Part shown: piece after piece, positions 29,802-41,500 of the stretch | Layout: every line of letters starts with the position of its first letter | Numbering within the stretch: the first letter of the stretch is position 1 | Assembly: GCA_028554755.1 (NCBI GenBank) | Contig: JAPTOF010000026.1 | Coordinates: 558,001-622,000 of the forward strand | Length of the DNA: 64,000 bases | Direction of reading: 5' to 3' | Origin: Cordia subcordata | Taxonomy: Eukaryota; Streptophyta; Magnoliopsida; Boraginales; Cordiaceae | Translations under genes and position numbers: made by a program | Notes under the pieces: model-generated | The model's input: the letters and a program-made list of their open reading frames with translations, nothing else | Databases searched by the model: none | Told to the model about the DNA's origin: nothing

Positions 29802-30775
29802 TTAACTTAGAACAGCTCCAATTCCAACATGAAAAGCATCACAATCTACCTTAAAGATTTTCTCGAAATCTGGTAATGCTAAGATAGGGGCTTCTAATAG
29901 CTTCTTTTTGAGTAACTTAAAGCTTTCCTCTACTTCAGAAGTCCATTTAAAAACTCCCTTCTTCATGCACTCAGTAATGGGAGCTGCAATAGTGCTAAAA
30001 TTGTGAATGAATCTGTGATAGGATGATGCCAAACCATGAAAACTACGGACGTCATGCACACTCGAAAATCGTGTCCAGTCAAGAATTGCTTGCACTTTTG
30101 ATGCATCAGCCTCTAGGCCTGCAGAAGAAACTTCATAACCCAAAAAGATAACTTTATCAGTCATAAATGAACATTTCTTAAGGTTAATATAAAGCTTCTC
30201 TTGCCTTAAGGTAATTAACACCATCCGTAGATGTTCTTTATGTAGTTCATCAAAGGGACTGTAAATTAGAAAATCATTAAAGCAAACCACCACGAACTTC
30301 CTTATAAATGGTTTCAAGACAAGATTCATCACTCTCATAAATGTACTAGGGGTATTCGACAACCCAAAAGGCATGACCAACCATTCATACAACCCATCTC
30401 TTGTCTTGAATGCAATTTTCCATTCATCACCTGAGCGAATACGAATTTGGTGATATTGATTTCTTAAATATATCTTCAAAAAGATCTTGGCAGATGTCAA
30501 CTGATCCAACATGTCATCAAGTCTGGGAATAGGAAATCTGTACTTGACTATAATCTTATAATTGCTCTATTATGAATGCATATGCGCTATCTGCCATTCT
30601 TCTTTGGAACTAATAATGCTGGAATTGTATAAGGGCTCATGCTTTCGCAAACATAACCTCTTTCTAAAAGTTCACTCACTTGTCTATTCAATTCTTCTTG
30701 TTGTTTGGGACTCATCCAATAGTGAGCTTTATTCAGCAAACTTGCACTTGAAATCAAGTCAATACAGTGTTGCAC
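29802..30775 (-). pseudogene. Element 2 reverse transcriptase and start of RNase H
   Basis: A 236-codon open piece (29802-30512) carries [17 protein letters not shown], the catalytic-centre stretch [29 protein letters not shown] and the RNase H start [16 protein letters not shown]. The family centre Y-F-D-D is here C-F-N-D, so the first Asp of the pair and the Tyr are lost. Upstream, 30587-30775 adds the RT N-terminal part (SASLLNKAHYWMSPKQQEEL...VPKKNGR) after a frame break. Confidence 0.88.
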
Positions 30776-30778
30776 ATC

Positions 30779-31546
30779 TCACATTGGAGGTAATCCTGGT
30801 GGTAGTTCATTAAGCATGACATAACTAAACTCATCAAGAATATATTGCACCTCATCTGGTAAAGCACTGGGGGATGATATTTCCTTTTCAATCAAAGTAA
30901 AGGCAATTCCAGATTCCTCCAACTCTTCAGCAAATTTGGCTATAGAAAGAAAATTAACAGAATCTGAATTCTTTTGTTTTGACACACTCTCATCTTTAGT
31001 AGGAACAAGAATAGTCTTCTTGTTGTCATTTTACAATATATAAGTATTTTTCCTACCATCATATTTCACATTACGATCATATTGCCAATGTTTACCCAAT
31101 AACATGTGACACACTTCCATGGCCACAACATCACAAAGCACCTTATCAAAGTGTTTATTACCAATAGAAAAAGAAATAAGACATCGTTTAGTAACAAGTA
31201 CCTTACTCCCCTTTTTGAACCGTGCAAGCTTGTAAAGTAGAGGGTGTGGCTCTACTGACAAATTTAGTTTGGAAATAGCCTCTTCAGATATGATATTTTC
31301 ACAGCTTTCACTATCAATGATAAGCTTACACACCTTTCTACCAATAGTGCAAATAGTGCGAAAAATGTTAGTGGGTAGCCAATCATCCACAGAATCTTGC
31401 TTTGGAGCTACAAGGCTTTTTCGAACCACGAGAGACTCACCAACATCTCCAAATACCATATCAACTTCATCATCTTCACAACTTTCATCATAAATAAGCT
31501 CTTTTTCTTCTTCTTCGTTTTCTTGATCATCATTCTCCATCAACAA
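30779..31546 (-). pseudogene. Element 2 protease region
   Basis: The 171-codon piece 31031-31546 starts with an acidic stretch (NDDQENEEEEKELIYDES) and carries KLIIDSESCENIISEEA, an aspartic protease motif in which the Gly of the usual D-S/T-G is replaced by Glu. A further fragment at 30779-30985 links to the RT. No intact frame joins the two. Confidence 0.75.
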
Positions 31547-31559
31547 ATTCTCCTTTCTC

Positions 31560-32560
31560 AGCTATTTTTTTTTCTACACCCAGCAGATTTATGATTAGGA
31601 TCCCCACACTTGTAGCAACAATTTGTTGAACCACTACCTTAATTTCTATTATTTGGTGATACATTAGTTGTTCGATTTACTGAATTACTCCTTGGTGTAC
31701 CTGTTTGTATCTCACGGTTATGAAAACCCCTTTCTTGACCTTGTCGATTTTGGTTTGGAAATCGGGTTATAAAATCACGATTATTTTCAGCCTAGTTGTT
31801 GCCCCTATTTTGCTGTTTTTTTGCAACTAACGCACATTAGAACGCCTCTAAAACAGTCCAAAAATTGTGCATAGCGAGTGTGTTTTAAATGTTTTGCTTG
31901 AACCCACCAATATATCTTGCTTCCAACTGTTTCTCATTCTTAGATAAGTCATTGCGCGCTATTAATTGATAAAACTCCTCCGTGTATTCATTAACAATAC
32001 GGTTGCCTTGATGAAGGTTTTGTAACCTTTGATACATGGTTTGGATAAATTTGAAAGGTACAAGATTTCCGCGTAATTTCTTTTTCATCTCTTCCCAATC
32101 TGAAAATTTTGACTTTCTCCTTATTTGGCGTGTTAAATTAAGTTGATCCCACCATGCAGATGCACGCTCTCTTAGTCTTAAAGTTACTAATTTCACCTTT
32201 TTATTTTCAGAAACATCTTTAAAATCAAATATCCTCTCAACTACAGCAAATCAATTAATAAATTCTTCTGTTTGAATTCCTCCATTGAATTCAGGGATTT
32301 CAATTTTAAAACCGCCATTCCACTTGTGTTCTTCCCATACATAAGGCACTGGTCATTGTGCATGATTATGAAACGGGTTTTCAATTATTTCTTCCTCCGA
32401 CTCATTATCATCACCATCATGAGTTGGAGTTTCAAGTTGTGCAAGGCGCTGAGTTAAGACTTTAACTTGTCTTCTCAACTCTTGTATTTCTCCATCTCAT
32501 TATTGTTGATAAGGGGAAAGAACTCGAACTGCTACAACATGACCTCTTTCTCTCCTTAGA
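31560..32560 (-). pseudogene. Element 2 gag with zinc knuckle
   Basis: The retrotransposon gag core (RASAWWDQLNLTRQ...MYQRLQNLHQG...EYTEEFYQLIARNDL) is open at 31885-32196. Downstream a CX2CX4HX4C zinc knuckle (CYKCGDPNHKSAGC) is intact at about 31576-31617. Other parts are shifted or stopped. Confidence 0.8.
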
Positions 32561-32596
32561 AGTATTGTGAACTTGAGATTAGCTAAAGAAAACCTT

Positions 32597-32610
32597 GCTC
32601 TGATAACCAA
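32597..32610 (-). other. Element 2 primer-binding site
   Basis: Minus strand TTGGTTATCAGAGC begins one base after the 5' LTR. It fits a Met-tRNA-type primer with one extra T. Confidence 0.6.
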
Positions 32611-32611
32611 C

Positions 32612-32982
32612 TAACGCAACGGATATTTGGAGAACATAAACAAGAAAGTAGGAGAATCAAGGAACTCAATTTCAAGGTTGAAATTAGCCAAGAAATTCCA
32701 TAAATAATAAACCCTAAGAGAGGGAATAAAAATATTATTGAATAATTCTGAAAAAGTTATGTAATAATGAAAGCTTTCACCCCTATATGTAGGCTAAAAA
32801 TTCAAAACTAAATAGGAAACAAAAATTAAATAGGAATCTAAAATTAAATATGAATCTAAAACTAAATCGGAAACTAAAACTAATTAGGAAACTAAAACTT
32901 CTACCAACCCTTTCCATAACAAAATAGGTAATAAACTAATCCTATGACTCAATAAGAAATAATAAAATTATGGGCTGCATCA
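32612..32982 (-). repeat. Element 2 5' LTR (371 bp)
   Basis: On the minus strand it starts TGATGCAGCCC and ends GTTGCGTTA, again TG...TA. It is followed outward by the CTTTT target duplication. Confidence 0.88.
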
Positions 32983-33010
32983 CTTTTATAAGTGAATACT
33001 CTAACCAAAG
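32983..33010 (-). pseudogene. Upstream remnant of the hAT/DUF4371 gene split by element 2
   Basis: With element 2 and one CTTTT removed, the minus strand reads WLEYSLIK from 33007 and continues at 28051 as DVAFC. That fits the N-terminal W-L-E-Y-S...K-D-A-A-F-C pattern of this family. Further upstream I cannot follow the gene. Confidence 0.5.
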
Positions 33011-33179
33011 AAATTGTCGAAATCAAAGAGCCTGAAATCAATAGGAGTGACTTTCTTGTCCAAAGTATGGATAGTTTGATTAAATATACTAATATGAACC
33101 AAATTGAATATATGCTCCATGAAATTGATTGTGAGCCTGCTAGAGAGTGGGATTCTCCAGAATGCCCCGGCAATTAAAC

Positions 33180-33680
33180 TTGTCCTTTGGCTAGATGAAA
33201 TTGATTGAGTTCCCGACGATATCAATACGACCTGTATCCTTATCCACATCCGCATTCGCATCGATCCCCATATAATCAAGAATAAAATCAAACCACTCCT
33301 ACCTCGGGAGTACAACCGCCTTAAGCTCCGGCATAGCTGTACTGGTCACGGGCAGACCTCAGTAGATAGCCACATCCTACAGGGTAATAGTGACCTTCCC
33401 TATGGGCAAATGAAAGGTGTATGTCTCTGGCCGCCACCTCAATCATAATAGTAATAAGCCCACGGTTAAATTGATAGTAGCAGGATTTATAACAATCATA
33501 GAATTCCATCCCCACCAACTACTGTTGTATCAATGAGTGCTCTGGGTTCTTAAACAAATTTCGATTAGACCTATAATGCTACCCAAATAATATGGATCCT
33601 GCAAATACTAGACCGGGCAGTCCATGTAATCGCACAACAATGTCGTATCTACTGGACTCAGTTGACTGTCCATAATGAGT
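33180..33680 (-). pseudogene. Plant mobile domain (aminotransferase-like) fragment
   Basis: The minus strand at about 33370-33450 reads RWRPETYTFHLPIGKVTITL followed by a stop and DVA, the signature of the plant mobile domain (PMD) found in MAIL1-type proteins and many transposons. Towards 33190 it continues with GLPVTS...ILDYMGID-like sequence. Frameshifts and stops are present, so it is a dead fragment. It may derive from a transposon that captured a PMD. Confidence 0.6.
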
Positions 33681-33689
33681 CCTAAAATA

Positions 33690-34279
33690 AAAACTTTCAA
33701 CTATTACTTATAGTTGTTGTAAAATTAGTAGTAGTATTAATAACAAAAACTATAATAATAAAATATAAATGATGATGATGTTGCTAAAGTAATAAACCCT
33801 AAACCATAAATTGTTAACTGACTTGGCTTTTTTAAATTCCTAAATCCTAAATTTTTTACAATTAACTAACTTAACTTTCTTATAAAATTTAAAAATCTCT
33901 AAATTATTAAATGATAAAAGTATTAAATTACTAAATTTCTTAATATCCTACATTTCAGCAACTAAACTATCTTAAACTAACAACAATTAAATTACAAAAC
34001 AACAAATCAACATCATAACTCAAACTAAAATTTCCTTAAATTGCCAAACAGAATTAAACAATCACTCAAACTAAAATTACCTTAAACTACCAAACAAAAT
34101 TAAACAAACTAACAACAAATTATATAACTTAAAATATAAAATATAATTATAAAACATAACATAAAATAAATAATTGGAAGTGAGGTTGATCAATTAGAGA
34201 ATCTCATGTGGGGGTGTGAGAAAAATTTATGAAAATAAAATGTGGAATGGGAGAGGAAAGGCTAGTTGGGCTAATTTAT
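33690..34279. other. AT-rich spacer, no gene recognised
   Basis: Highly A/T-rich with many CTAAA and AACTAA words. Nothing coding is visible. Confidence 0.5.
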
Positions 34280-34318
34280 GGAACGCGGTCGTGTTTTTCA
34301 GAACACGGACCGCGTTCC
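34280..34318. repeat. GC-rich inverted repeat (hairpin)
   Basis: GGAACGCGGTC and GACCGCGTTCC form an 11-bp stem, extended inward by GTGTT/AACAC with one bulged base, around a short loop. It stands out sharply from the AT-rich surroundings. Confidence 0.75.
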
Positions 34319-35578
34319 TGGAATGAGCCGCATTTGCGATTGCGTTTCTGGAGCCCAGCTCGTGTTTCCAATGAGCCGGATGAAATTTTTTCAATTATAT
34401 TGGCCTAACGCATTTTAGAAGTGCTTCCCACACTGTGGTACAGTGTCTAACGCATTCTGAAATTGAGAACGAGTCATTTTTTAAACCCTCTTTATAAATA
34501 AATCAATTTTGGACAGAATATCTAAAAGTGGATTAAAAAAAAAAAGGCCTTCTCCATTCTCCTTAGTTTCTCCATCCCAAACAAAGTGTTAAAAGGACAG
34601 GGCTTGACAGGCCTCAGCCGTGTTGGAAACGTTTCAATAATAGAGGTGCGGATCAACCTCTCTCTCAATCAAATCGTTTCCTCACGCGGACTCCAAACGT
34701 ACGTACAACTTGGCCGGACGTGTAGAATGGGGCGGGCTCCAAACAACCAAACATGCTGGACTAGACTTTTGTTTACTTTTAATCCTGGCCTTTCGTACCT
34801 TATCACTCACTCATGTGGAGCTCTCTCTAAAAATGATTATTACTATTCTATCTCCAACTATTTACTCGATTTCATCAAATTTTCAGTAGGATTCTTTAGT
34901 GTTAATAGAAGACTACGAATTTTAATAATCAACTTTTTAAAATTTATAGACGAATCTTAATTTATGTATTTAATAATTAATAATTAAATTTTCAAATTTA
35001 ATTTATATAAATGAGACAATGGGATATATAATAAATTAAGTAATAACAAGCGAAAAGTTATTTCATCAACACCTTAATACTCTCATAAAATTTAGAAAGG
35101 AATAACATCTATTTATATTATATATAAAACACTAATAATATTAAAAATAGATAATGGATAATTTATAATAATTTGACTTTATTTTTTTTTTCTATAAGAA
35201 AAGAAATTTAGCTAATAAAATTCAATCATTGGTACACTTGTCAAATCTCAACCACTAATTAACAAATTTTAAGTGTGCAACACGCGTCCTTACACTGTGT
35301 ACTAATTAAATTGAGGATACTCAACCTCAACCTAGAGTAAAGTTTTAGGTTCGAACCCAGCGCTATCACTTATTGCATAGGCATTTTTGAGACCACGTTA
35401 TTTCGTTATTATTAATGAATAATAAAGCATCCTAGCCCGTCATCATATCTACCGGCGATATTTTTGTAATTATGACTACTCAACGACCCACTTAGCTGTA
35501 TATTTCAAGGTCGTCTAAGTCGAAGTCATTTCACATTTTCACTTTTTCCTCCAAAGCTACACGAGAATTTTTGAAATT
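34319..35578 (+). promoter_or_regulatory. Upstream region of PAD4
   Basis: No other gene intervenes. AT-rich with one open frame of 124 codons (34586-34960) that I do not believe. A GGTTCGAACCC word at about 35351 resembles a tRNA/SINE B box, but I see no matching A box. I cannot place a TATA box or start site with confidence. Confidence 0.35.
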
Positions 35579-38500
35579 ATGGTGAAGGAAGAATCAACGA
35601 AGGCAGACGAAACTTCCATGTAAGTGAAAACATTAACAAATTCTTTTCCAACAACAAATTTGACTAAGAATTTTCAAAGAAGGAAAAAACCTATCAAATT
35701 CTCTCTATACATGGTATAGATGAAAAAGTAGGAGTAGTCTAAATTAAATAATTATTCATTTGCAGGTTCGAGTCCAGTGAGATGTTAGCAAGCGTGGTGG
35801 CGTCGACGCCATTGATGGAGGAGGCATGGAAGGTTTGCAGGCATGCCGATTCGGCAGCGCCGGGGAGTTTCGTGATCAACCACATAGAAGATGTGACTTA
35901 TTTGGGCTTCTCCGGCGTGCAACCATTATGTAGCTTTGTGGACCCGATTGCAGCAGAAACCAACGGCATGCTGCAGCCGCTGGACTCTGCTGCCGCGGGT
36001 GGGATTTTCTCGGCGCTGCTGCGGCGTAGCGATGGTCAAGCCAAGGAACCTCCGATGGTTCATGCTGGTTTCTTCAACCATTTCTTGTCCTTGTACAACA
36101 CCATAAATTTCCAAAACCAGGTAAAGTTTGCTGGTCCAAAGTGAAGCTATGATTCTTACATACTATAAGTTTTTAGATGATGTGATAGTTCAACGTGGTA
36201 TTTGAGCTTAGAAATTAAACGTTGTTAGCGCAGAATTCACAGCCACCCAGAAAATGACATTAAAACTGTTCACATGTAAACCTCTAAATAAATCACACAT
36301 GTCTTGTGAGGAGGTGTATTTAAATACACTAATATCTTTTTTTATGGGGAGGTGGGGTTGCTTTCTAGGAAAGATAGCCGCCACAGAAAGCAAAGCGCAC
36401 GTTGTCAATCTATATGTATGAATATGATCACTACAATATGCGTTTAATTGTTGATAAACATGTCATGTCCTATAATGCGTTTCACGATTACCATGCCTAG
36501 ATATTTCTGTTTTAATCACTATTTCCTAGCTTGGCCTTATATCTATATAGCGTACGAAACTTTTGTCCTGCATGCTACCTACCCTTCATATGTGATGGTT
36601 TTCATATATAGTTCAATGAATATAGCCGTATGCACCATAAAAATAAAATAAAATAAAATAATAATTTTTTGTTCTAATGATAAAAATGTTTGCGAAACTT
36701 GTTATTATTTCAATTTTAACCGAGTGAAAGAGTATCTTTGACTTGATTTTCATGTGGATCTTTTGCCTCGGAAAAGCAAGAACTATATAGATACATGTTT
36801 ATGGTCTTGTATAGATGACCAAGGCCCACTTACTTGTTTAAAAAAAAAATTAATTTATTGAGAAAATGTGGCTCAAAGTTGGAGGATGGACATGTGTTTA
36901 ACATGGAAAGTCAAGTTTGAATAAGTTGGCTTGCCACACATCAAAAGTTTACAGCCACAATAGCTTATTTGTATATCTCAGGTTTGGGATTTGGCTTTAT
37001 TCCCCAAAGGCCATCCGAATTTGGATCCTTTCCTAGTAGAGTTGTCTCTGAGTGACTAGCAGGTGTATTCTAATCCATTAGATTCAAATGATACAATCTT
37101 GGCTATCTAATAAAAAATATAGTTAATGCATTTAAAACAATTATATTTCGTTTTGTATATTTTTCCTAATCATAATCTAATCAAAATTTGCCAAGATATT
37201 TAGTTTAGATTGTGATTAGGGAAAAAATAGAAAAAGGAAAACTAAATATCTTGACAAATTGATTAGATTATGATTAGGAAAAATATACAAAACGAAATAT
37301 AATTTTTTTAAAATGCATTAACTATATTGTTGATTACATGGCCAAGATTGTTTCATTTGAATCTAATGGACTAGAATACACCTGCTAGTCACTCGGGGAC
37401 AACTTTACTAGGACAAGATCCAAATCCATCCAGATATATAGACAGGAGAGGACCTACCTGAATGTAGGTTTCATCTAGTTACTACACATACACTTTCACC
37501 TTTGGTATCTTGTAACGAATCACATTGGGCCATGGGCATGGGCCTGGATGGTGTATTTTCCTAAGAGAGAGTCTAGCACATGTAAGAGTTGTTCGTTGTA
37601 TCTTAGGAGTTTGAACCATTGATCGATTAGCACCCAGTGTGGGGCAACAAAATCTTAAGAAAACCATCAAGACTTGATCATACAAACCTTATTGTCCTGC
37701 ATTGTCATGGTTTTCAAGTTATATTTTTTTTAGGAAATTTAAGGTGTTAGAATGAAGAATTATAGTAAAGATAAAATGATAGACACAGGATCTTACGTGA
37801 TCCGGCCAAAACCAACATCCAGGTCTAGAATCTTTTGAGGAACACCTTCCTTGCTCTCCAACATACCCACTGTCTCATTTCCTCACTATTAACATTGTTT
37901 ACAAGTAAAATGTCAACTGAGTGCATATTATAGTATCCTCAACCTAATGCTACTATTGCTTCATCTCATCCTCAATTATGTGAATATGAATATTGTTTAG
38001 CTCAGTTTGAGCACTAACCCATTGAATTGCACCGGACTAGGCCAATCTCACCATGGGAGTCCTGCTTTTACACCCAACTATGAGATAGACAAAGCATAAG
38101 GCACTAAATCTGCATCCCTATATCCCTAAGATTTTCCAACTTGTGCATTTTGCATCTCAATGCCAATACCATATTACTCCTATTGACCTGTCAAGTTAGC
38201 TGGATTTAAGTACTTTTCCCATGTTTTGGAATCCTTTTAAAGTCTTACCATATGGCTCCATTTGCTCTTTGGCATTATAATATAAAGTAGCTTCTGAGGT
38301 ACATTTTCACCATATGCTTCATTCTATCTATTTTCACGCATGTTAACCTTGGACCATTTGTACCAATCTACTTTAACCAATGTCCCCCACTTAACAATTT
38401 GTTAGAAAAGCCTTAATTTTATATTCCCAAATTATGTCTGAACAAGCAACATGTATGTAAAAGAAATGTGATAAAAAACTAACCAATACCTCTAGAAAGA

Positions 38501-41500
38501 ATCCTATTAGGACACCAAAGGTTAGTTGTACCTTAAGCCTGCATGATTGTTCCTCTGAACTTTACCTTGTTTTACTTGTCGAAGACACAACACTTAGACA
38601 ACTTAGTTTCCATAAAGCAAAACCCACCAGCTCAACAAAGTTAACTCCTTCTCATACATATGACCCAAACTTATGCGCCACAATTGTGTAGTGTAACAAC
38701 ACTTCTCCTTGTGCAACCGCAACATCTATTATTATACTTTCCAGAAGATCAAACAGTCTATCCATTAATCTCCCCCATTTTGAACTTATTGGAAGTAGGA
38801 AATCTGTCTTTGTTCACTCAAAAACATACGTTTTAAAACTCAGAGGCAAAATTGATCACAAATTGGACTTACAATATTAAGAAAACTTGGGAACATTCCC
38901 AATCAACTTTGGTCAAACTTGGTCTTAGTCAAACATGATAATCAACATCAACTTGATCCCAGGACATGTACCTTAGATCGGAATTTCACAAAATGGAGTA
39001 GAAAATTGGATTTAGCATGTCCAAGACCTCGTGAATGACACTCATCAACATTGTCAAGGTTCAATATAATGATGATCAATGCGATCAAACTTCTGCTTAA
39101 CATGAGCATGCATAACAACCATTATGTGCATAACACCATATTACATCCCTCTAGTTGACCAATCATATGACTAGTGCATAATTCATACCAAAGCCATATC
39201 ATATTGGACACAGAACACCAAATCCTATCAATCATATCTCCATTTAGAGTAATGGCCACAAAACACCAAGCTTCACCAATCATCATTGACAAGAACTAGA
39301 CCATGCATCTTGGTCCATCTTCTTCACTTGCCAAACAACCCAAACCAAACTTGACCCGACCCAACTCAACTGCTCCACAATAATCTAACCATTAGATAGA
39401 CAAATCGGCTTCACCATGATGTTTGCCAACCTTGTAGACCTGCATTGTGACCTCCGATCACCACTTTATACCTAATAAAATAGAGGAAAGGACCTTAGGC
39501 TAAGTTTATCCTATTTGATGGCTCCTAAAAATGGGAAGCATTTATAGCCAAAAACCTAAAGGTAAGAATGAGAGGGACTAATCTTGTTCAATTTTTCACA
39601 TGGAGAACACAGTCCAAGCATTGGATAGGAAATTAGTAATTAAATAAACTGCGGTAATGAATGACTCTCACCAAAATTATTTAGAAAATGACGCATAGAA
39701 AGTGATGTGTTGTACTTTGATTTTGGCCATTCCATTTTTCCAAGTGTATGAAGACATGAAATTCTATATTAAGTTCCTACATAATTTAATCGTGGTTTTA
39801 ACAAGATTTGTATAAGTTCTTTGGCTTAATCACATTGGAAATGTCTAATTTTAGAAGAGAAGTGGTCTTAGTAAATTTCTTAAAATGAAGAAAATTTGGC
39901 AAACAACTAGATTTTTGTTTCAATTTGTAAATCCACGTCAATCGACTTAATTCATCTATAAGAACAGTTATACATTGAAATCCTAATAATGATAAAAGTT
40001 AGGCTAGATCCAAAAAAATCATAATGAATTATTTAATAATACAAATCGTATTATTAGCAAACTGCTAAAAGGGGAGTTTATGATCTTTTCCCATCATGCA
40101 AGAATTATGATGAAGATAAAGAATTTGAAAAGTGAAAAAAAATCCTACGGTATAAAAGAGATAGCATTACCAACGAGAGATGACAAAATCTATTGTGCCA
40201 AAATGTGGAGGAGATTGTGAAAAAAGCCATTACCACTTTTAGTGATCAAGGTTATATGTTGACAATTTCTAAAACCTTAGTTTCTGGAATGCATCATTAT
40301 ATTATCACTGTGAGTTCCTAGAATGTTATGTGGCTTTATCCAATTCACACAAACCACACACACGAGTTTGTTTTTTCAAATTATTATGATAAGGGAAACC
40401 TAACTAGTAGCCTTACCACCAAAAGACTGGCAAAGCCTAATCATCAATTTATTAAACCTATGAATGCAGAACCTTTTCCTAAGGATGTACTAAGGTAGTC
40501 AAGAATGAAACCTTCAGTGAAGTCGGGAGACCCTCGATACCTAGGTATACTCAAGGAACCGTTTGAATCTTGACCAATTAAGTCATCCCCTATGGGCCAG
40601 AACACAAACATGTAGAATTTATCTATATGGGTAGTGCCCTACTTTAAGGAACTTCACTAGCATTTACAAAAGATTCCTAAAACATTCTCCTTTTGGCCAT
40701 CATCTAACTTGAGTAGGAACCTCTATTTTGAGAATGATTTGAGATAATCTCATCTATGTTTTCCATAATGAGATGCCTCCCCTCATGAGAGGAAATCCTT
40801 ACGAACGGTTAAACTTAAAATGTATGGATAAAATCCAGAAACAATACTATTGAAATGATTAAGGATGATCCCATGACATTTATTGATGGAAGTCCAGCGA
40901 GCACGTTACGTATAAGTTTTTGCCACTTACCTAGAAGAAGGTATGGACAAATTTTTAGATCATTTTGAGTGCAAATTTTTTGTAGCATCCCATGAAATTT
41001 AGAATGAGCTTTTTGCCAAAAGAGCCTTTCTCATAAACAATTGTTAGGGGTAAGAAATGCATACACACCACAACCAAAGGGAAAAAAAAAAATACAAACA
41101 CAAGGATTTTAAATGATTGGACACTCTGCCTAAGACCAGAACTTGGCTAATAAAAGATCCTAATAAAGATGATTACACAATTCATGGACATTTTGCACCA
41201 CGAAGGCCTGAACTCTTTCTCTCAATGCTCATAATCTCCCTCTCTCTCTCACGGAGTACAAGAATGATTATGAGATACTTCTAATGCTAAAACATTGAAA
41301 CCAAGCCTGAGGAGCTTGTTTTAGGCCATATAAGGATTTTTGTAATAAACAGACATGATTGGGATACTGTTGATCTATAAACCCAGGAGGTTGTTGCATA
41401 TAAACAGTTTCAGATAGCTCACCATGTAAAAAGGCGTTTTTCACATCTAATTGACGTAAAGACCATTTTCGTGATATTGCTAAGATTAAGACTAGTCTTA

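Larger units (their letters stand above)
22669..29803. repeat. Tandem duplication, unit B (~7135 bp)
   Basis: Second copy of the unit. Its right end runs on without a break into the rest of element 2 (29804-32982), so unit B joins the ancestral right side, while unit A joins the ancestral left side (element 1). Together they show that the duplication arose after both retrotransposons had inserted. Confidence 0.93.
28052..32982 (-). mobile_element. Element 2: full-length but dead Ty3/gypsy retrotransposon
   Basis: LTRs at 28052-28422 and 32612-32982, each about 371 bp, are flanked by CTTTT (28047-28051 and 32983-32987), a clean 5-bp target duplication. Internal order on the minus strand is gag, zinc knuckle, protease, RT, RNase H, integrase, which is Ty3/gypsy order. 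Every enzyme part carries stops or lesions. The primer-binding site (about 32597-32610) reads TTGGTTATCAGAGC on the minus strand. The two LTRs differ more from each other than those of element 1, so this insertion is probably older. Confidence 0.92.

Noticed and set aside
32992..33177. 61-codon plus-strand frame with acidic and basic residues
   Set aside because: It looks protein-like, but it overlaps the opposite-strand remnant of the split hAT gene and the edge of the PMD fragment, and it matches no family I can name.
34586..34960. 124-codon plus-strand frame upstream of PAD4
   Set aside because: No recognisable domain and no splice or start context; it lies in the AT-rich PAD4 upstream region.
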